Assembly: GCA_964424115.1 (NCBI GenBank)
Contig: CAYRHN010000013.1
Location: 1 to 64,000, forward strand
Length of the DNA: 64,000 bases
Source of the DNA: CAYRHN01 sp964424115
GTDB lineage: Bacteria; Chloroflexota; Anaerolineae; Anaerolineales; Anaerolineaceae
Reading direction: 5' to 3'
This document shows, piece after piece, positions 16,631 through 25,483 of the stretch. The position numbers and the translations under genes are program-made. Numbering within the stretch: the first letter of the stretch is position 1; every line of letters starts with the position of its first letter. The notes below the pieces were generated by a model. That model worked only from the letters and a program-made list of their open reading frames with translations. It did not search any database and was not told where the DNA came from.

Positions 16631-18433
16631 ATGCCCGCTTCAACCCCGCGCATGTCCACCCGCTGGGCTGCCCAGGTGGATCCTGCCTGCCCCCTGCCCG
16701 AATACCCCCGCCCGCAACTGGTCCGCCCGGACTGGCAAAACCTCAACGGCCCCTGGGACTACGCCATCCTGCCCGCCGGCGCGCCTGCTCCGGCGCAGTA
16801 CGAGGGAACCATCCTGGTGCCGTTTGCCGTTGAATCGGCCCTCTCGGGGGTTGGGCGCGCCCTGCTGCCCGAGCAGACCCTCTGGTACCGGCGCACCTTC
16901 AACGTTCCCCCGGAGTGGCGCGGTAAATCGGTGCTGCTGCACTTTGGCGCGGTGGACTGGCATGCGCGGGTCTGGCTGAACGGCGCACGGATCGGCGAGC
17001 ATACCGGCGGCTATCTGCCCTTTACCTTCGATATCACCCCCCATTTGGATTGGGAAGGTCCCAACGAACTGCGCCTGGCGGTGGACGACCCGACCGACAG
17101 CGGCGGGCAGGCGCTGGGCAAGCAAACCCTGCGCCCGCGCGAGATCTGGTACACAGCCGTTTCGGGCATCTGGCAGACCGTCTGGCTGGAACCGGTCGGC
17201 CCCGCTCACATCACCTGCCTGCGCCTGACGCCGGACATCGACCGGGGCGAGCTGCGCCTCGAAGTTGAACTGGACGGTACTGAGAAAGAGGGGATCGTTG
17301 TTGAGGCGGTTGCGGACGGCGGTTATCCCATTGAGGTGCAACAGACCATCGCAGGAACGCAACATATCGCTTCGCTGCAACTGGCCATCCCCACTCCCCA
17401 CCTGTGGAGCCCGGATGACCCCTTCCTCTATCCGCTGCGCGTGCGCCTGCTGCGCGGCGGCGAAGTGATTGACGAGGTGCGCAGCTACTTTGCCATGCGC
17501 AAGTTCAGCACCGGCCCGGACGCAAAGGGGCAAATGCGCTTTCTGCTCAACAACCGCCCGCTCTTCCTCTACGGCCCGCTTGACCAGGGCTTCTTCCCAG
17601 AAGGGCTGTACACCGCGCCCACCGACGAGGCGCTGCGCTTCGACATCGAATACGTCAAGAAACTGGGCTGCAACCTGATCCGCAAGCATGTCAAGGTGGA
17701 ACCGGCCCGCTGGTACCACCACTGCGACCGGCTGGGGATGATCGTCTGGCAGGATATGCCCAACGGAGCCAAACCGGCCGGCAACCTGCGCACCGTGCTG
17801 GCGCTCGGCCTGGGCTATAACGAACGCGACGACCGCTGGCTGGGCCGCTTCGGGCGCGCCTCGCAAGACAACCGGGACGAGTTCGAGGCCGAGTTGGGCG
17901 GGATGGTGGCGCACCTGTACAGCGTGCCGTGCATCGCCGCCTGGGTGCCGTTCAACGAGGGCTGGGGCCAGTTCGAGAGCAGGCGCATCACCGCCCGCAT
18001 CCGGCAGTGGGACCCCACCCGACTGGTGGACTCCACTTCCGGCTGGTTCGACCAGGGCGCGGGGGACTTCGAAAGCCGCCACATCTACAACATCCGCCTC
18101 AAGCGGCGCAAGCCGCATTCGCAGCGGGCCTTTGTCATTTCCGAGTTCGGCGGTTACAGCCTGAAATTGCCCGGCCGCGTGTGGGACGAGAACAAGAAAT
18201 TCGGCTACCTCTTCTTTGATAATTCCGAGGCGCTGACCGAGGCTTACCTGAAACTGCTGGAGGAACAGCTCAAGCCGCTCATCGCCCAGGGGCTGGCTGC
18301 CGCCATCTATACGCAAACCACAGACGTAGAGATCGAGATCAACGGCTACCTGACCTACGACCGCGCGGTGGAAAAGATGGATGCCGAACGCGTGGCAAAG
18401 GCGCACAGGGAGATCATTGAAATGGTGCCCTAG
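16631..18433 (+). CDS. GH2 family glycoside hydrolase (beta-galactosidase/glucuronidase-like)
   Basis: 600 residues, starting 4 nt after the GH127 stop behind AAAGGA. The order is sugar-binding jelly-roll (about 30-200, with L-N-G-P-W-D-Y and R-V-W-L-N-G), immunoglobulin-like domain and TIM barrel. The acid/base glutamate is E443 in V-P-F-N-E-G-W-G-Q and the nucleophile is E505 in V-I-S-E-F-G-G. There is no signal peptide, so the enzyme is cytoplasmic. It is shorter than LacZ and lacks the C-terminal domain 5, which is usual for the small GH2 group. Its last 4 nt overlap the end of the converging zinc-protease gene. The family is secure; sugar specificity is open. Confidence 0.9.
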   Translation: MPASTPRMSTRWAAQVDPACPLPEYPRPQLVRPDWQNLNGPWDYAILPAGAPAPAQYEGTILVPFAVESALSGVGRALLPEQTLWYRRTFNVPPEWRGKSVLLHFGAVDWHARVWLNGARIGEHTGGYLPFTFDITPHLDWEGPNELRLAVDDPTDSGGQALGKQTLRPREIWYTAVSGIWQTVWLEPVGPAHITCLRLTPDIDRGELRLEVELDGTEKEGIVVEAVADGGYPIEVQQTIAGTQHIASLQLAIPTPHLWSPDDPFLYPLRVRLLRGGEVIDEVRSYFAMRKFSTGPDAKGQMRFLLNNRPLFLYGPLDQGFFPEGLYTAPTDEALRFDIEYVKKLGCNLIRKHVKVEPARWYHHCDRLGMIVWQDMPNGAKPAGNLRTVLALGLGYNERDDRWLGRFGRASQDNRDEFEAELGGMVAHLYSVPCIAAWVPFNEGWGQFESRRITARIRQWDPTRLVDSTSGWFDQGAGDFESRHIYNIRLKRRKPHSQRAFVISEFGGYSLKLPGRVWDENKKFGYLFFDNSEALTEAYLKLLEEQLKPLIAQGLAAAIYTQTTDVEIEINGYLTYDRAVEKMDAERVAKAHREIIEMVP

Positions 18434-19296
18434 CCGATCCGGTACTGCTCCACGAACTCCCGCCCGCTCAAGAAGAACGCCCGGCGCACTGCCTCCATCC
18501 CATACTTTTCCTCCACCCGGCGGATGAAATATGCCCCCGCGCGGTAGGTCAGGCGCCGGTCGCCGAAAACCTGCTCCAGGTATTGCTCGCGCGTCCACCC
18601 CTCGGCCGCGCCCAGCGCCCGCCAGGCAGACTGGAAGTCCGCGCAAATGGCAGCCATGCGCGGCGCATCCTCCAGGGCGCGGTAATCGCCGTCATCCAAC
18701 AGCCCGCGCGCCCGGCGCAAGTCCCAGGGGGTGTAGACCGCAAAGCCCTCGTTGTGCAGGAACAACCCGAAACAGTCCAGCCACTCCGCCGGGGTGTTGA
18801 CCGCCTGCAAAGGCAGCACCCGGTGATGGCGCTCATAGACCACGTGGACGCACTCGTGGATCAGGTAGCAGAGGAATTCCTCCGGCTGCTCCAGGTAAGG
18901 GGTATGGTTCAGGTTCATACACACCGCACCCTGCAGCCCGATACCCATATCGTAGCCCAGGAGCGGGTAGATGGTGATCCCGGATAGATCCTCCCCCGGC
19001 AGCAGGCGCCCCAGGGCGGCGGCCGCCTGCGCCAGCCATTCCTCCCGGCGCTCGCGCAGCACGCCCGCCAGCCGGGCGATCTTCTCCCGCCGGGCCGCCA
19101 GGTCCCGCAGCCCGTAGAACGGCGAAGGCCGCCCCTGGGCGGCAGCCTCGATATCCTGCTCGTCCAGCCCATCGCCGAATAATTCCGCGTGGGCCTGGAT
19201 CGTACGGTAAGCCGGGTGCGCCAATACATCCGCAGCCCGGACCCGGCCAGCCAGGAATTCCAGGAACAACTCGTAACCTGAAAGATCAAGTTTCAC
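18430..19296 (-). CDS. Putative zinc-dependent protease (HExxH gluzincin-like)
   Basis: 288 residues, no signal peptide or membrane helix, so cytoplasmic. The centre holds L-I-H-E-C-V-H-V-V-Y-E (HExxH), with F-L-H-N-E-G-F-A-V-Y about 40 residues later. A glutamate at that place is the usual third zinc ligand of gluzincins. The surrounding pattern I-x-x-L-L-G-Y-D-M-G-I-G-L-Q-G-A-V-C-M-N-L recalls DUF2268/YpjP-like predicted Zn proteases, but I cannot name the family with certainty. It converges on the GH2 gene with a 4-nt overlap of ends and is not part of that unit. Metalloprotease activity is a motif-based inference. Confidence 0.7.
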   Translation of the reverse strand: MKLDLSGYELFLEFLAGRVRAADVLAHPAYRTIQAHAELFGDGLDEQDIEAAAQGRPSPFYGLRDLAARREKIARLAGVLRERREEWLAQAAAALGRLLPGEDLSGITIYPLLGYDMGIGLQGAVCMNLNHTPYLEQPEEFLCYLIHECVHVVYERHHRVLPLQAVNTPAEWLDCFGLFLHNEGFAVYTPWDLRRARGLLDDGDYRALEDAPRMAAICADFQSAWRALGAAEGWTREQYLEQVFGDRRLTYRAGAYFIRRVEEKYGMEAVRRAFFLSGREFVEQYRIG

Positions 19297-19340
19297 AGGT
19301 TCATTTTATACCCGATCCGGGAAAAAGATATTTCTCTTAC

Positions 19341-19369
19341 TTGAAATAACCGTCCAAAATCGCTATAGT
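19341..19369 (+). promoter_or_regulatory. Promoter of the first beta-helix paralogue
   Basis: TTGAAA (19341-19346) and TATAGT (19364-19369) are 17 nt apart, and the -10 is preceded by CGC. The same boxes and spacing occur before the second paralogue at 22401-22429. Confidence 0.75.
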
Positions 19370-19428
19370 TATATCAAGTTCCAAATCACTCTGACAATTT
19401 CATCCCTTTTTAAGATCAGGAGGAGATC

Positions 19429-22386
19429 ATGCACCTTTCCTCGATACTTCCACGCGCGCGCGTCCTGCCTGCGATTCTGATCACACTGGCCTTGTTGGCC
19501 TGGACAGTACAGCCTGCGCCAGTCAACGCACAAGTGAAAACTCCCCCAAACACAACGGCAATCTGGGAAGGGATCGCGGCTGCCCACAGCAGCGGGAATC
19601 TGATCGCTGAACACGCCCTGGCCGGGTCTCTGCCCGAGGCAGACCGCCGGCTCTACCTAGAGGGGCAGGCTGCCGCGCAAAAAGACCCAGGCCCCAGCGG
19701 CGGCGGGCCGTTTATTGGCATCAACGGTGCGCCGTGCGCTTACACATTCCTGAACTACTATTCTGCCGCGGTAAATGGGGATACGATCTATATTGCCCCC
19801 GACCCGCCGGTGGGGAATTTTGGCGGGGTCAATAAGAATCTGACCTTCACAGCAGCCACCTCCAACTGCACCGCCCAGGCTGCCGGACCGGTGGTGATCA
19901 CCGGAGACCTGGGAAACATCGGTTACGGCGGGATCGCCGAGATCGGTCTCAACAAAACGGTCACCTTTCGCAACCTTGTAATTCAGAATAACGGGACAGC
20001 TAATTACGGTGGAATACTCTTTCAAGACGCCGGCTCCACCGTCAACCTGGACAATACCGATCTCTATTCCGGCAGCGCCAGGTACCGGGGCGGCGGCGTG
20101 CGCATGAACGCCAATTCCACGCTCAACCTGACCAACGGCAGCCAGATCTACGGCAATGTGGCCACCGATACAGTCTCTGGCGCTGGGGGAGGGGTCTACG
20201 CCTATAAATCCACGATCAACCTGTACGATACCAGCCGGATCGGCAATACTGCCGAGCAAAATTACTCCCCTACCGATGGCGGCGGAGTGTATCTGGATAA
20301 CAGCATCCTCAACATGTACGGCAACAGCAAGATCGCCGGTAATGAGGCCGCTGGCGACGGCGGAGGGGTTTACGCCGTTAATGCATCGCGGGTAAATCTC
20401 CATAATTCCGCCAGCATCGGCTACTCGCCGGTGCGGCGGGAAGGAGAGATCACCCCTCAGGGGGCGACCTTTGATAATCTCGCCTTCAACGGGGGTGGGG
20501 TCTTCCTTTCCGATCCGGGAACCCAGTTGACCATGCTGGATGACAGCGGTATTTACAACAACTCGGCCGGGAACGCCGGCGGAGGAATTTACGCCGTCGC
20601 TTCGGCTACGGTGTCGATCGACAGCGCCAGCATCAACAGCAACTATGCCTACGACCGCGGGGGAGGGATGATCATCTTTAACAATGTGAATGCCACCATC
20701 ACAAATGGCAGCTGGTTCAGTTATAACTGGTCCGCCAACGTAGATGGCGCCATCGCCATTGCCGCCGATGGTTCCACGCTCAACATCACTGACAGCAGCC
20801 TTTACTGGAATTCCGCCCCCTACTACGGTGGGATCCGCCTGCTGGGGTTCAGCACCCTCAACATCACCGAGTCGGATATTCAACACAATTCCGCCACTAC
20901 CGGCAGCGGCGGGGCGCTGGCGTTGAAATACGGCACCACCACCATCACCGGAACCACCCTGCAAAACAATTACGCCTTTTATGACGGTGGGGCGATCTAC
21001 CACGACAGCGGATCGCTGCAGCTCAGCGATGCTGACATCCGCTACAACACGGCTGAACACAATGGCGGCGGGATCTACAACAACGACGGCAATCTTACTT
21101 TCTGGGCGGTCAACCAGGACAGCTACCTGTCAAACAACACCGCCACCAACGGCGGCGGGGTTTATGCTGCCGGGAACGATTTTCTCCAATTCCGTTCGGT
21201 GGATGGGCGCCTGCTGAACATCAGCGAGAACCAGACCCAGGTGGGCGGCTCCGGCGGAGGAATCTATTCGATCGGCACCACGGTCGTCCTGGTCTATGGC
21301 AAAGTACAATTCACCGGCAATGTCGCCCATGATTCTGGAGGCGCGATCTACCAGAACGGCGGAAGCCTCACCGTGGATGATCTCGACCGCAGCAATTACC
21401 CGCAGCTGGCGGCCAATATTGCCATTCACGGCGACGGAGGGGGCATCTACGCCACTAACGTTCCTTCCGTCCTCTTATATGGGATCGATCTGGGGAACAG
21501 CTCTGATGGTAATTCTGCGACGGATGATATGGGCGGCGGAGTGTTCCTGACCAACAGCACTACCGCTTATCTTTACAATGTCATCGCCCAAAATAATCTG
21601 GCGGGACGTAATGGGGGCGCGTTGGCGGTTGCAAACGGTTCCATCGCCAATATCCAATCCTCCTTCTTTCCTCTGGCGGCCAAAGACGGCAATCAGCCGC
21701 AAGGCGGCTCCAGCACTTCCTGCGACCCCTATACCCTGTCGGCCAATCATTATTGTTCCGAGTTCCGCGGCAACAGCGCCGGGAACGGCTATACCGGCTA
21801 CGGTGGAGCCATTTACGTGGATGGGAACAGCGGGGCTTATATCAACGAGACTAATTTTTACGGCAATACAGCCAGCGGCGGCGGCGCGATCGAAGCCTAT
21901 TACGGAATGGTGGATGTCAAGAACAGCCTGTTCTCCGCCAACGACGGCACCTCACTCGACAGCGCGGTGCACGTGAGCTACCTGAACAGCACGACCAAAG
22001 GCACTTTCAACTGCGAGCTGTGCACCTTCGTCCATAATCCGTCCAGCCCGGTCTATTACAACAACCTGGCCTCCGGCATGGTGATCAAAAGCATCATCTG
22101 GAACAACTCGCTCGCCATGAACCAGGGCAGCGCGCTCTTCTTCTGCGATGATTACGACGGCGGGGTGCTGCCCGGATCCATGAACATCAGCCAGGATCCC
22201 AGGTTCGTGACCACCCTGCGCGGGCAATACCGCCTCGGCCCAGATTCCCCCGCCATCGATGCCTGCACCACCGGCTCCGGACCCGACCTGGACGGCCTGC
22301 CCCGTCCCATCGGCGGGGTGGACAAATACGATATGGGCGCCTTTGAAACCCCTCTGAGCAATTTTTTACCCATGATTCTGCAATAA
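19429..22386 (+). CDS. Secreted right-handed beta-helix protein with choice-of-anchor Q-type C-terminus (paralogue 1)
   Basis: 985 residues with AGGAGGAG before the ATG. A signal peptide (about 35 residues, ending near VNAQ) is followed by an N-terminal module with G-P-S-G-G-G-P-F-I-G-I-N-G and A-V-N-G-D-T-I-Y-I. Next comes a long parallel beta-helix made of coils with repeated G-G-G-[IV]-Y and N-[NS]-A turns, as in chlamydial Pmp-like and pectate-lyase-like proteins. The end has D-S-P-A-I-D-A-C ... D-L-D-G-L-P-R-P ... Y-D-M-G-A-F-E, the choice-of-anchor Q signature, then NFLPMILQ. No catalytic triad is visible, so adhesion or surface display is more likely than enzyme activity. It is the first of a tandem pair. 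Confidence 0.88.
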   Translation: MHLSSILPRARVLPAILITLALLAWTVQPAPVNAQVKTPPNTTAIWEGIAAAHSSGNLIAEHALAGSLPEADRRLYLEGQAAAQKDPGPSGGGPFIGINGAPCAYTFLNYYSAAVNGDTIYIAPDPPVGNFGGVNKNLTFTAATSNCTAQAAGPVVITGDLGNIGYGGIAEIGLNKTVTFRNLVIQNNGTANYGGILFQDAGSTVNLDNTDLYSGSARYRGGGVRMNANSTLNLTNGSQIYGNVATDTVSGAGGGVYAYKSTINLYDTSRIGNTAEQNYSPTDGGGVYLDNSILNMYGNSKIAGNEAAGDGGGVYAVNASRVNLHNSASIGYSPVRREGEITPQGATFDNLAFNGGGVFLSDPGTQLTMLDDSGIYNNSAGNAGGGIYAVASATVSIDSASINSNYAYDRGGGMIIFNNVNATITNGSWFSYNWSANVDGAIAIAADGSTLNITDSSLYWNSAPYYGGIRLLGFSTLNITESDIQHNSATTGSGGALALKYGTTTITGTTLQNNYAFYDGGAIYHDSGSLQLSDADIRYNTAEHNGGGIYNNDGNLTFWAVNQDSYLSNNTATNGGGVYAAGNDFLQFRSVDGRLLNISENQTQVGGSGGGIYSIGTTVVLVYGKVQFTGNVAHDSGGAIYQNGGSLTVDDLDRSNYPQLAANIAIHGDGGGIYATNVPSVLLYGIDLGNSSDGNSATDDMGGGVFLTNSTTAYLYNVIAQNNLAGRNGGALAVANGSIANIQSSFFPLAAKDGNQPQGGSSTSCDPYTLSANHYCSEFRGNSAGNGYTGYGGAIYVDGNSGAYINETNFYGNTASGGGAIEAYYGMVDVKNSLFSANDGTSLDSAVHVSYLNSTTKGTFNCELCTFVHNPSSPVYYNNLASGMVIKSIIWNNSLAMNQGSALFFCDDYDGGVLPGSMNISQDPRFVTTLRGQYRLGPDSPAIDACTTGSGPDLDGLPRPIGGVDKYDMGAFETPLSNFLPMILQ

Positions 22387-22400
22387 ACGTCTTCACCCCC

Positions 22401-22429
22401 TTGAAACATCTTCCTTAATTCGCTATAGT
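22401..22429 (+). promoter_or_regulatory. Promoter of the second beta-helix paralogue
   Basis: TTGAAA (22401-22406) and TATAGT (22424-22429) are separated by 17 nt, again with CGC before the -10. It duplicates the promoter at 19341-19369, so each paralogue has its own copy of the control region. Confidence 0.75.
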
Positions 22430-22491
22430 ATAGACAGGTCCCAAAAACAAGTGACATCAGCGCCCTTTCTTGAGGCGAATAGGAGGATATC

Positions 22492-25434
22492 ATGGCTCAA
22501 TTCGTATTGGCGCGCCGCGCGAGCGGCTTATTTGCGATTCTGATCACCCTGGCGCTGCTGTTTTGCCTGGCACAGCCCGGCCCAGCCAGCGCGCAGGCCG
22601 GACGCTCCGCCGCGGAGATCTGGACAGAAATCGAATTGACTCATATGCGCGGCGACCTGCAGGCCGAACGCACCCTGGCAGAGAGCCTGCCTGAACCGGA
22701 CCGCACGGAATACTTCACCGGCCAGGCCAACGCGCAAAAAAGCGCCGGGCCCAGCGGCGGCGGCCCGTACATCGGCATCAACGGCGCGACCTGCGCTTAC
22801 ACTTACGCAGACTACCTGGCTGCGGCAACCGACGGCGACACGATCTACATCTACAACCCACCGGTAGGACGCCTGGGCACCATCGACAAGAACCTGACCT
22901 TCGTCGCAGCCACGTCAGACTGCACGGCTGAAGCCGCCGGCGGGATGACCATCACCGGCGACAACGTGGCGATCACCTACGGCGGCGTGGCAGAAATTGC
23001 CAGCAGCAAAACGGTCACCTTCCGCAACCTGGGATTGACCAACAACGGCACCGCCACCTACGGCGGGATCCTGTATGTCCACTCGAATGCCACCGTCATC
23101 CTGGATAACAGCGATGTGTATTCCGGCAGCGCCAGCAGCCGGGGCGGCGGCATCCGCCTGGCCAGCGGCGCCTCCCTTTCCATGAGCAGGGGCAGCACAG
23201 TCTATGACAACCAGACCACCGGCACCGGCCTGGGCGGCGGGATCGCCTCCTATTATGGAACGATCATCCTGAATGACACCAGCCGGATCGGCAATACCAC
23301 CTACAGGAACCATTCCATCGACAATGGCGGCGGAGTGTATCTAGAGAACGGCACCTTGAACATGTACAACAACAGCCGCATCGCCGGCAATTACGCCGAT
23401 GGGGACGGCGGGGGGGTGTATGCCCTGAAACAAGGGCGCATCTACGTGCATGACAGCGCCAGCATTGGCTATCCCACCCTGCCGCGCGGGGACGCCAACG
23501 CACCGCAGGCAGCGCCCTATGACAACCAGGCTTTCAACGGCGGCGGGGTTTTCCTGACCGACCTGGGAAGCGAAGTGAACCTGAGCGAGGACAGCGGCAT
23601 CTACAATAACTACGCCGGCAACGCAGGCGGCGGTATTTACGCCACCGCTTCCAGTACGGTGACGGTCGACAGCGCCAGTATCAACGGAAATGTCGCTTAC
23701 GACCGCGGCGGCGGCCTGATCGTTTTCAACAACGTACTGGTGAATATTTCCAACGCCAGCTGGATGAGCTATAACACCAGCGCCTTGGACGGCGCCATCT
23801 GCATCGCCGGGGATAACTCGACCGTCAACGTCAACTTCAGCAATATCTATTGGAACTCCGCCGCCTATTACGGAGCCATCCGCATGACCGGCTCCAGCAC
23901 GCTGAACCTCTATTATGCCGATATTGAGAATAACTCCGCAACCTCCGGCAGCGGGGGGGCGCTGGGATTGAGCTACGGCACCACCACCATTACCGCCGGG
24001 GCCATGCAAAACAACACCGCGTTGTATGACGGCGGCGCGATCTACCACAACGGCGGTTCTTTACAGTTGTTCGATGCCGATATCCGCTTTAATGATGCCG
24101 GGCGCAACGGCGGCGGCATTTACACCAGCGACGGGCAGGTCTATTTTTGGGCGGTCAATCTGAATGCCATGCTGGGCGTCAATACCGCGGTCAACGGCGG
24201 GGGGATCTACGCCACCGGCGATGATGTGATCTATTTCCGCGCGGTGGATAGTGGGAGGTTCCTGTTCAACAGCAATAACGCTACCAGCGGTTCCGGCGGC
24301 GGCATCTATGCCACCGGATCCATCACCACCGATATCTACGGCGATGTGCAAATGACCAGTAATATCGCCTATAATCACGGCGGCGGCATCTACCAGCACG
24401 GCGGGGCGATCTTCATGGACGACCTGAACCAGGAAAAATACCCGGAAATTTGGGTCAACACCGCCAGCAACGGCAATGGCGGAGGCATCTACCTGGAAAA
24501 TACCAGTTCGGCGCTCTTCTATGGGATCGAACTGGGCGGTTCAACCAATGGAAATAAGGCCCCCAAGGGGTATGGAGGCGGGATGTATTTGAACGGCGGA
24601 CTGGATAAATCCGTCCACATCACCAATATGCTGGCGCAAAATAACCAGTCCGGGCAAGGCGGCGGAGCCATTGCAGCGATCGGCGGGGTATCCGTCTTCA
24701 TCAACTTTGGTTATGCCCCCAAACAAGTCGGGGAATCAAACCACATCGAAGGCGGCGCCAGCGGTTTTTGCGATCCCATGAGCTTGCCCGCTGACCGCTA
24801 CTGCTCGGAATTCCGCTTCAACAGCAACCCGGCCGGCACCATCGGCTACGGCGGGGCGATCTTTATCGATCAAAACAGCGGTGTTTTTCTCAGCCAGACC
24901 AGCTTTCACGGCAACACCAGCAACCGGGGCGGAGCGATCGACGTCGAATACGGCATCGCGGATGTCAAGAACAGCCTCTTCACGGCCAATGACGCCAGCA
25001 CCATCGACAGCGCCGTATATGTCGCCTATACGGACAGCACCGACCACGGCCGCTTTAACTGCGAGCACTGCACCTTTGCCGACAATCCTTCCAGTCCGGT
25101 CTACTTTGCCACCAACGGCGAGGGCGACCTGCTGCGCAGCGTCGTCTGGAACAACACCAGCCCCATTCACCAGGGAAATGCGCTCTTCTTCTGCACGGAT
25201 TACGACGGTGCGGTACTTCCCGGCTCAATGAATATCAGCGCAGATCCCCGCTTCATCACCAATGCGCGCGGAAGCTACCGCCTGGGGCCCGATTCACCAG
25301 CCATCGACGCCTGCACCGCAGGCTCCGGGCCGGACCTGGACGGCTTCCAACGCCCCTTGGGCAAGCCGCTCAAGTACGATATGGGCGCATTCGAATTCCC
25401 TGCCCAGAATTTCCTGCCCCTGATCGCCAAGTAG
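22492..25434 (+). CDS. Secreted right-handed beta-helix protein with choice-of-anchor Q-type C-terminus (paralogue 2)
   Basis: 980 residues, behind AGGAGG. It is collinear with the preceding protein over its whole length: signal peptide ending ASAQ, the G-P-S-G-G-G-P-Y-I-G-I-N-G module, G-G-G-[IV]-Y coils, the C-terminal D-S-P-A-I-D-A-C ... D-L-D-G-F-Q-R-P ... Y-D-M-G-A-F-E block and a NFLPLIAK tail. The differences are spread evenly and the coil number is kept, so this is an older tandem duplication now diverged. Both have a T-D-x-A-E-A-A-type strand near the N-terminus and conserved cysteines in C-D-P and C-S-E-F segments that could form disulphides. The role is probably cell-surface adhesion; the ligand is unknown. 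Confidence 0.88.
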   Translation: MAQFVLARRASGLFAILITLALLFCLAQPGPASAQAGRSAAEIWTEIELTHMRGDLQAERTLAESLPEPDRTEYFTGQANAQKSAGPSGGGPYIGINGATCAYTYADYLAAATDGDTIYIYNPPVGRLGTIDKNLTFVAATSDCTAEAAGGMTITGDNVAITYGGVAEIASSKTVTFRNLGLTNNGTATYGGILYVHSNATVILDNSDVYSGSASSRGGGIRLASGASLSMSRGSTVYDNQTTGTGLGGGIASYYGTIILNDTSRIGNTTYRNHSIDNGGGVYLENGTLNMYNNSRIAGNYADGDGGGVYALKQGRIYVHDSASIGYPTLPRGDANAPQAAPYDNQAFNGGGVFLTDLGSEVNLSEDSGIYNNYAGNAGGGIYATASSTVTVDSASINGNVAYDRGGGLIVFNNVLVNISNASWMSYNTSALDGAICIAGDNSTVNVNFSNIYWNSAAYYGAIRMTGSSTLNLYYADIENNSATSGSGGALGLSYGTTTITAGAMQNNTALYDGGAIYHNGGSLQLFDADIRFNDAGRNGGGIYTSDGQVYFWAVNLNAMLGVNTAVNGGGIYATGDDVIYFRAVDSGRFLFNSNNATSGSGGGIYATGSITTDIYGDVQMTSNIAYNHGGGIYQHGGAIFMDDLNQEKYPEIWVNTASNGNGGGIYLENTSSALFYGIELGGSTNGNKAPKGYGGGMYLNGGLDKSVHITNMLAQNNQSGQGGGAIAAIGGVSVFINFGYAPKQVGESNHIEGGASGFCDPMSLPADRYCSEFRFNSNPAGTIGYGGAIFIDQNSGVFLSQTSFHGNTSNRGGAIDVEYGIADVKNSLFTANDASTIDSAVYVAYTDSTDHGRFNCEHCTFADNPSSPVYFATNGEGDLLRSVVWNNTSPIHQGNALFFCTDYDGAVLPGSMNISADPRFITNARGSYRLGPDSPAIDACTAGSGPDLDGFQRPLGKPLKYDMGAFEFPAQNFLPLIAK

Positions 25435-25442
25435 GTTTTTTA

Positions 25443-25473
25443 TGCAGCATGCCGGCAAAGCCGGCATGCTGCA
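25443..25473. terminator. Long perfect hairpin between converging genes
   Basis: A 14-bp perfect stem (25443-25456 with 25460-25473) has a 3-nt loop. It lies between the ends of the beta-helix gene (+) and the thioredoxin-CcdA gene (-). The flanking T-rich stretches are not directly 3' of the stem on either strand, so it is a probable transcript-end or barrier element rather than a textbook terminator. Confidence 0.55.
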
Positions 25474-25483
25474 TTGGAATTCT

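Noticed and set aside
14143..16746. A very long open frame antisense to the transporter and GH127 genes
   Set aside because: It mirrors the GC-rich third positions of the real genes, crosses both coding regions, and its translation lacks any family motif.
16640..18646. A 668-codon frame antisense to the GH2 gene
   Set aside because: Antisense shadow of a well-supported gene, without a ribosome site or motif.
19900..25300. Dense short repeats resembling an array
   Set aside because: They are codons of the G-G-G-[IV]-Y beta-helix coils in frame, with no constant spacer, so this is not CRISPR.
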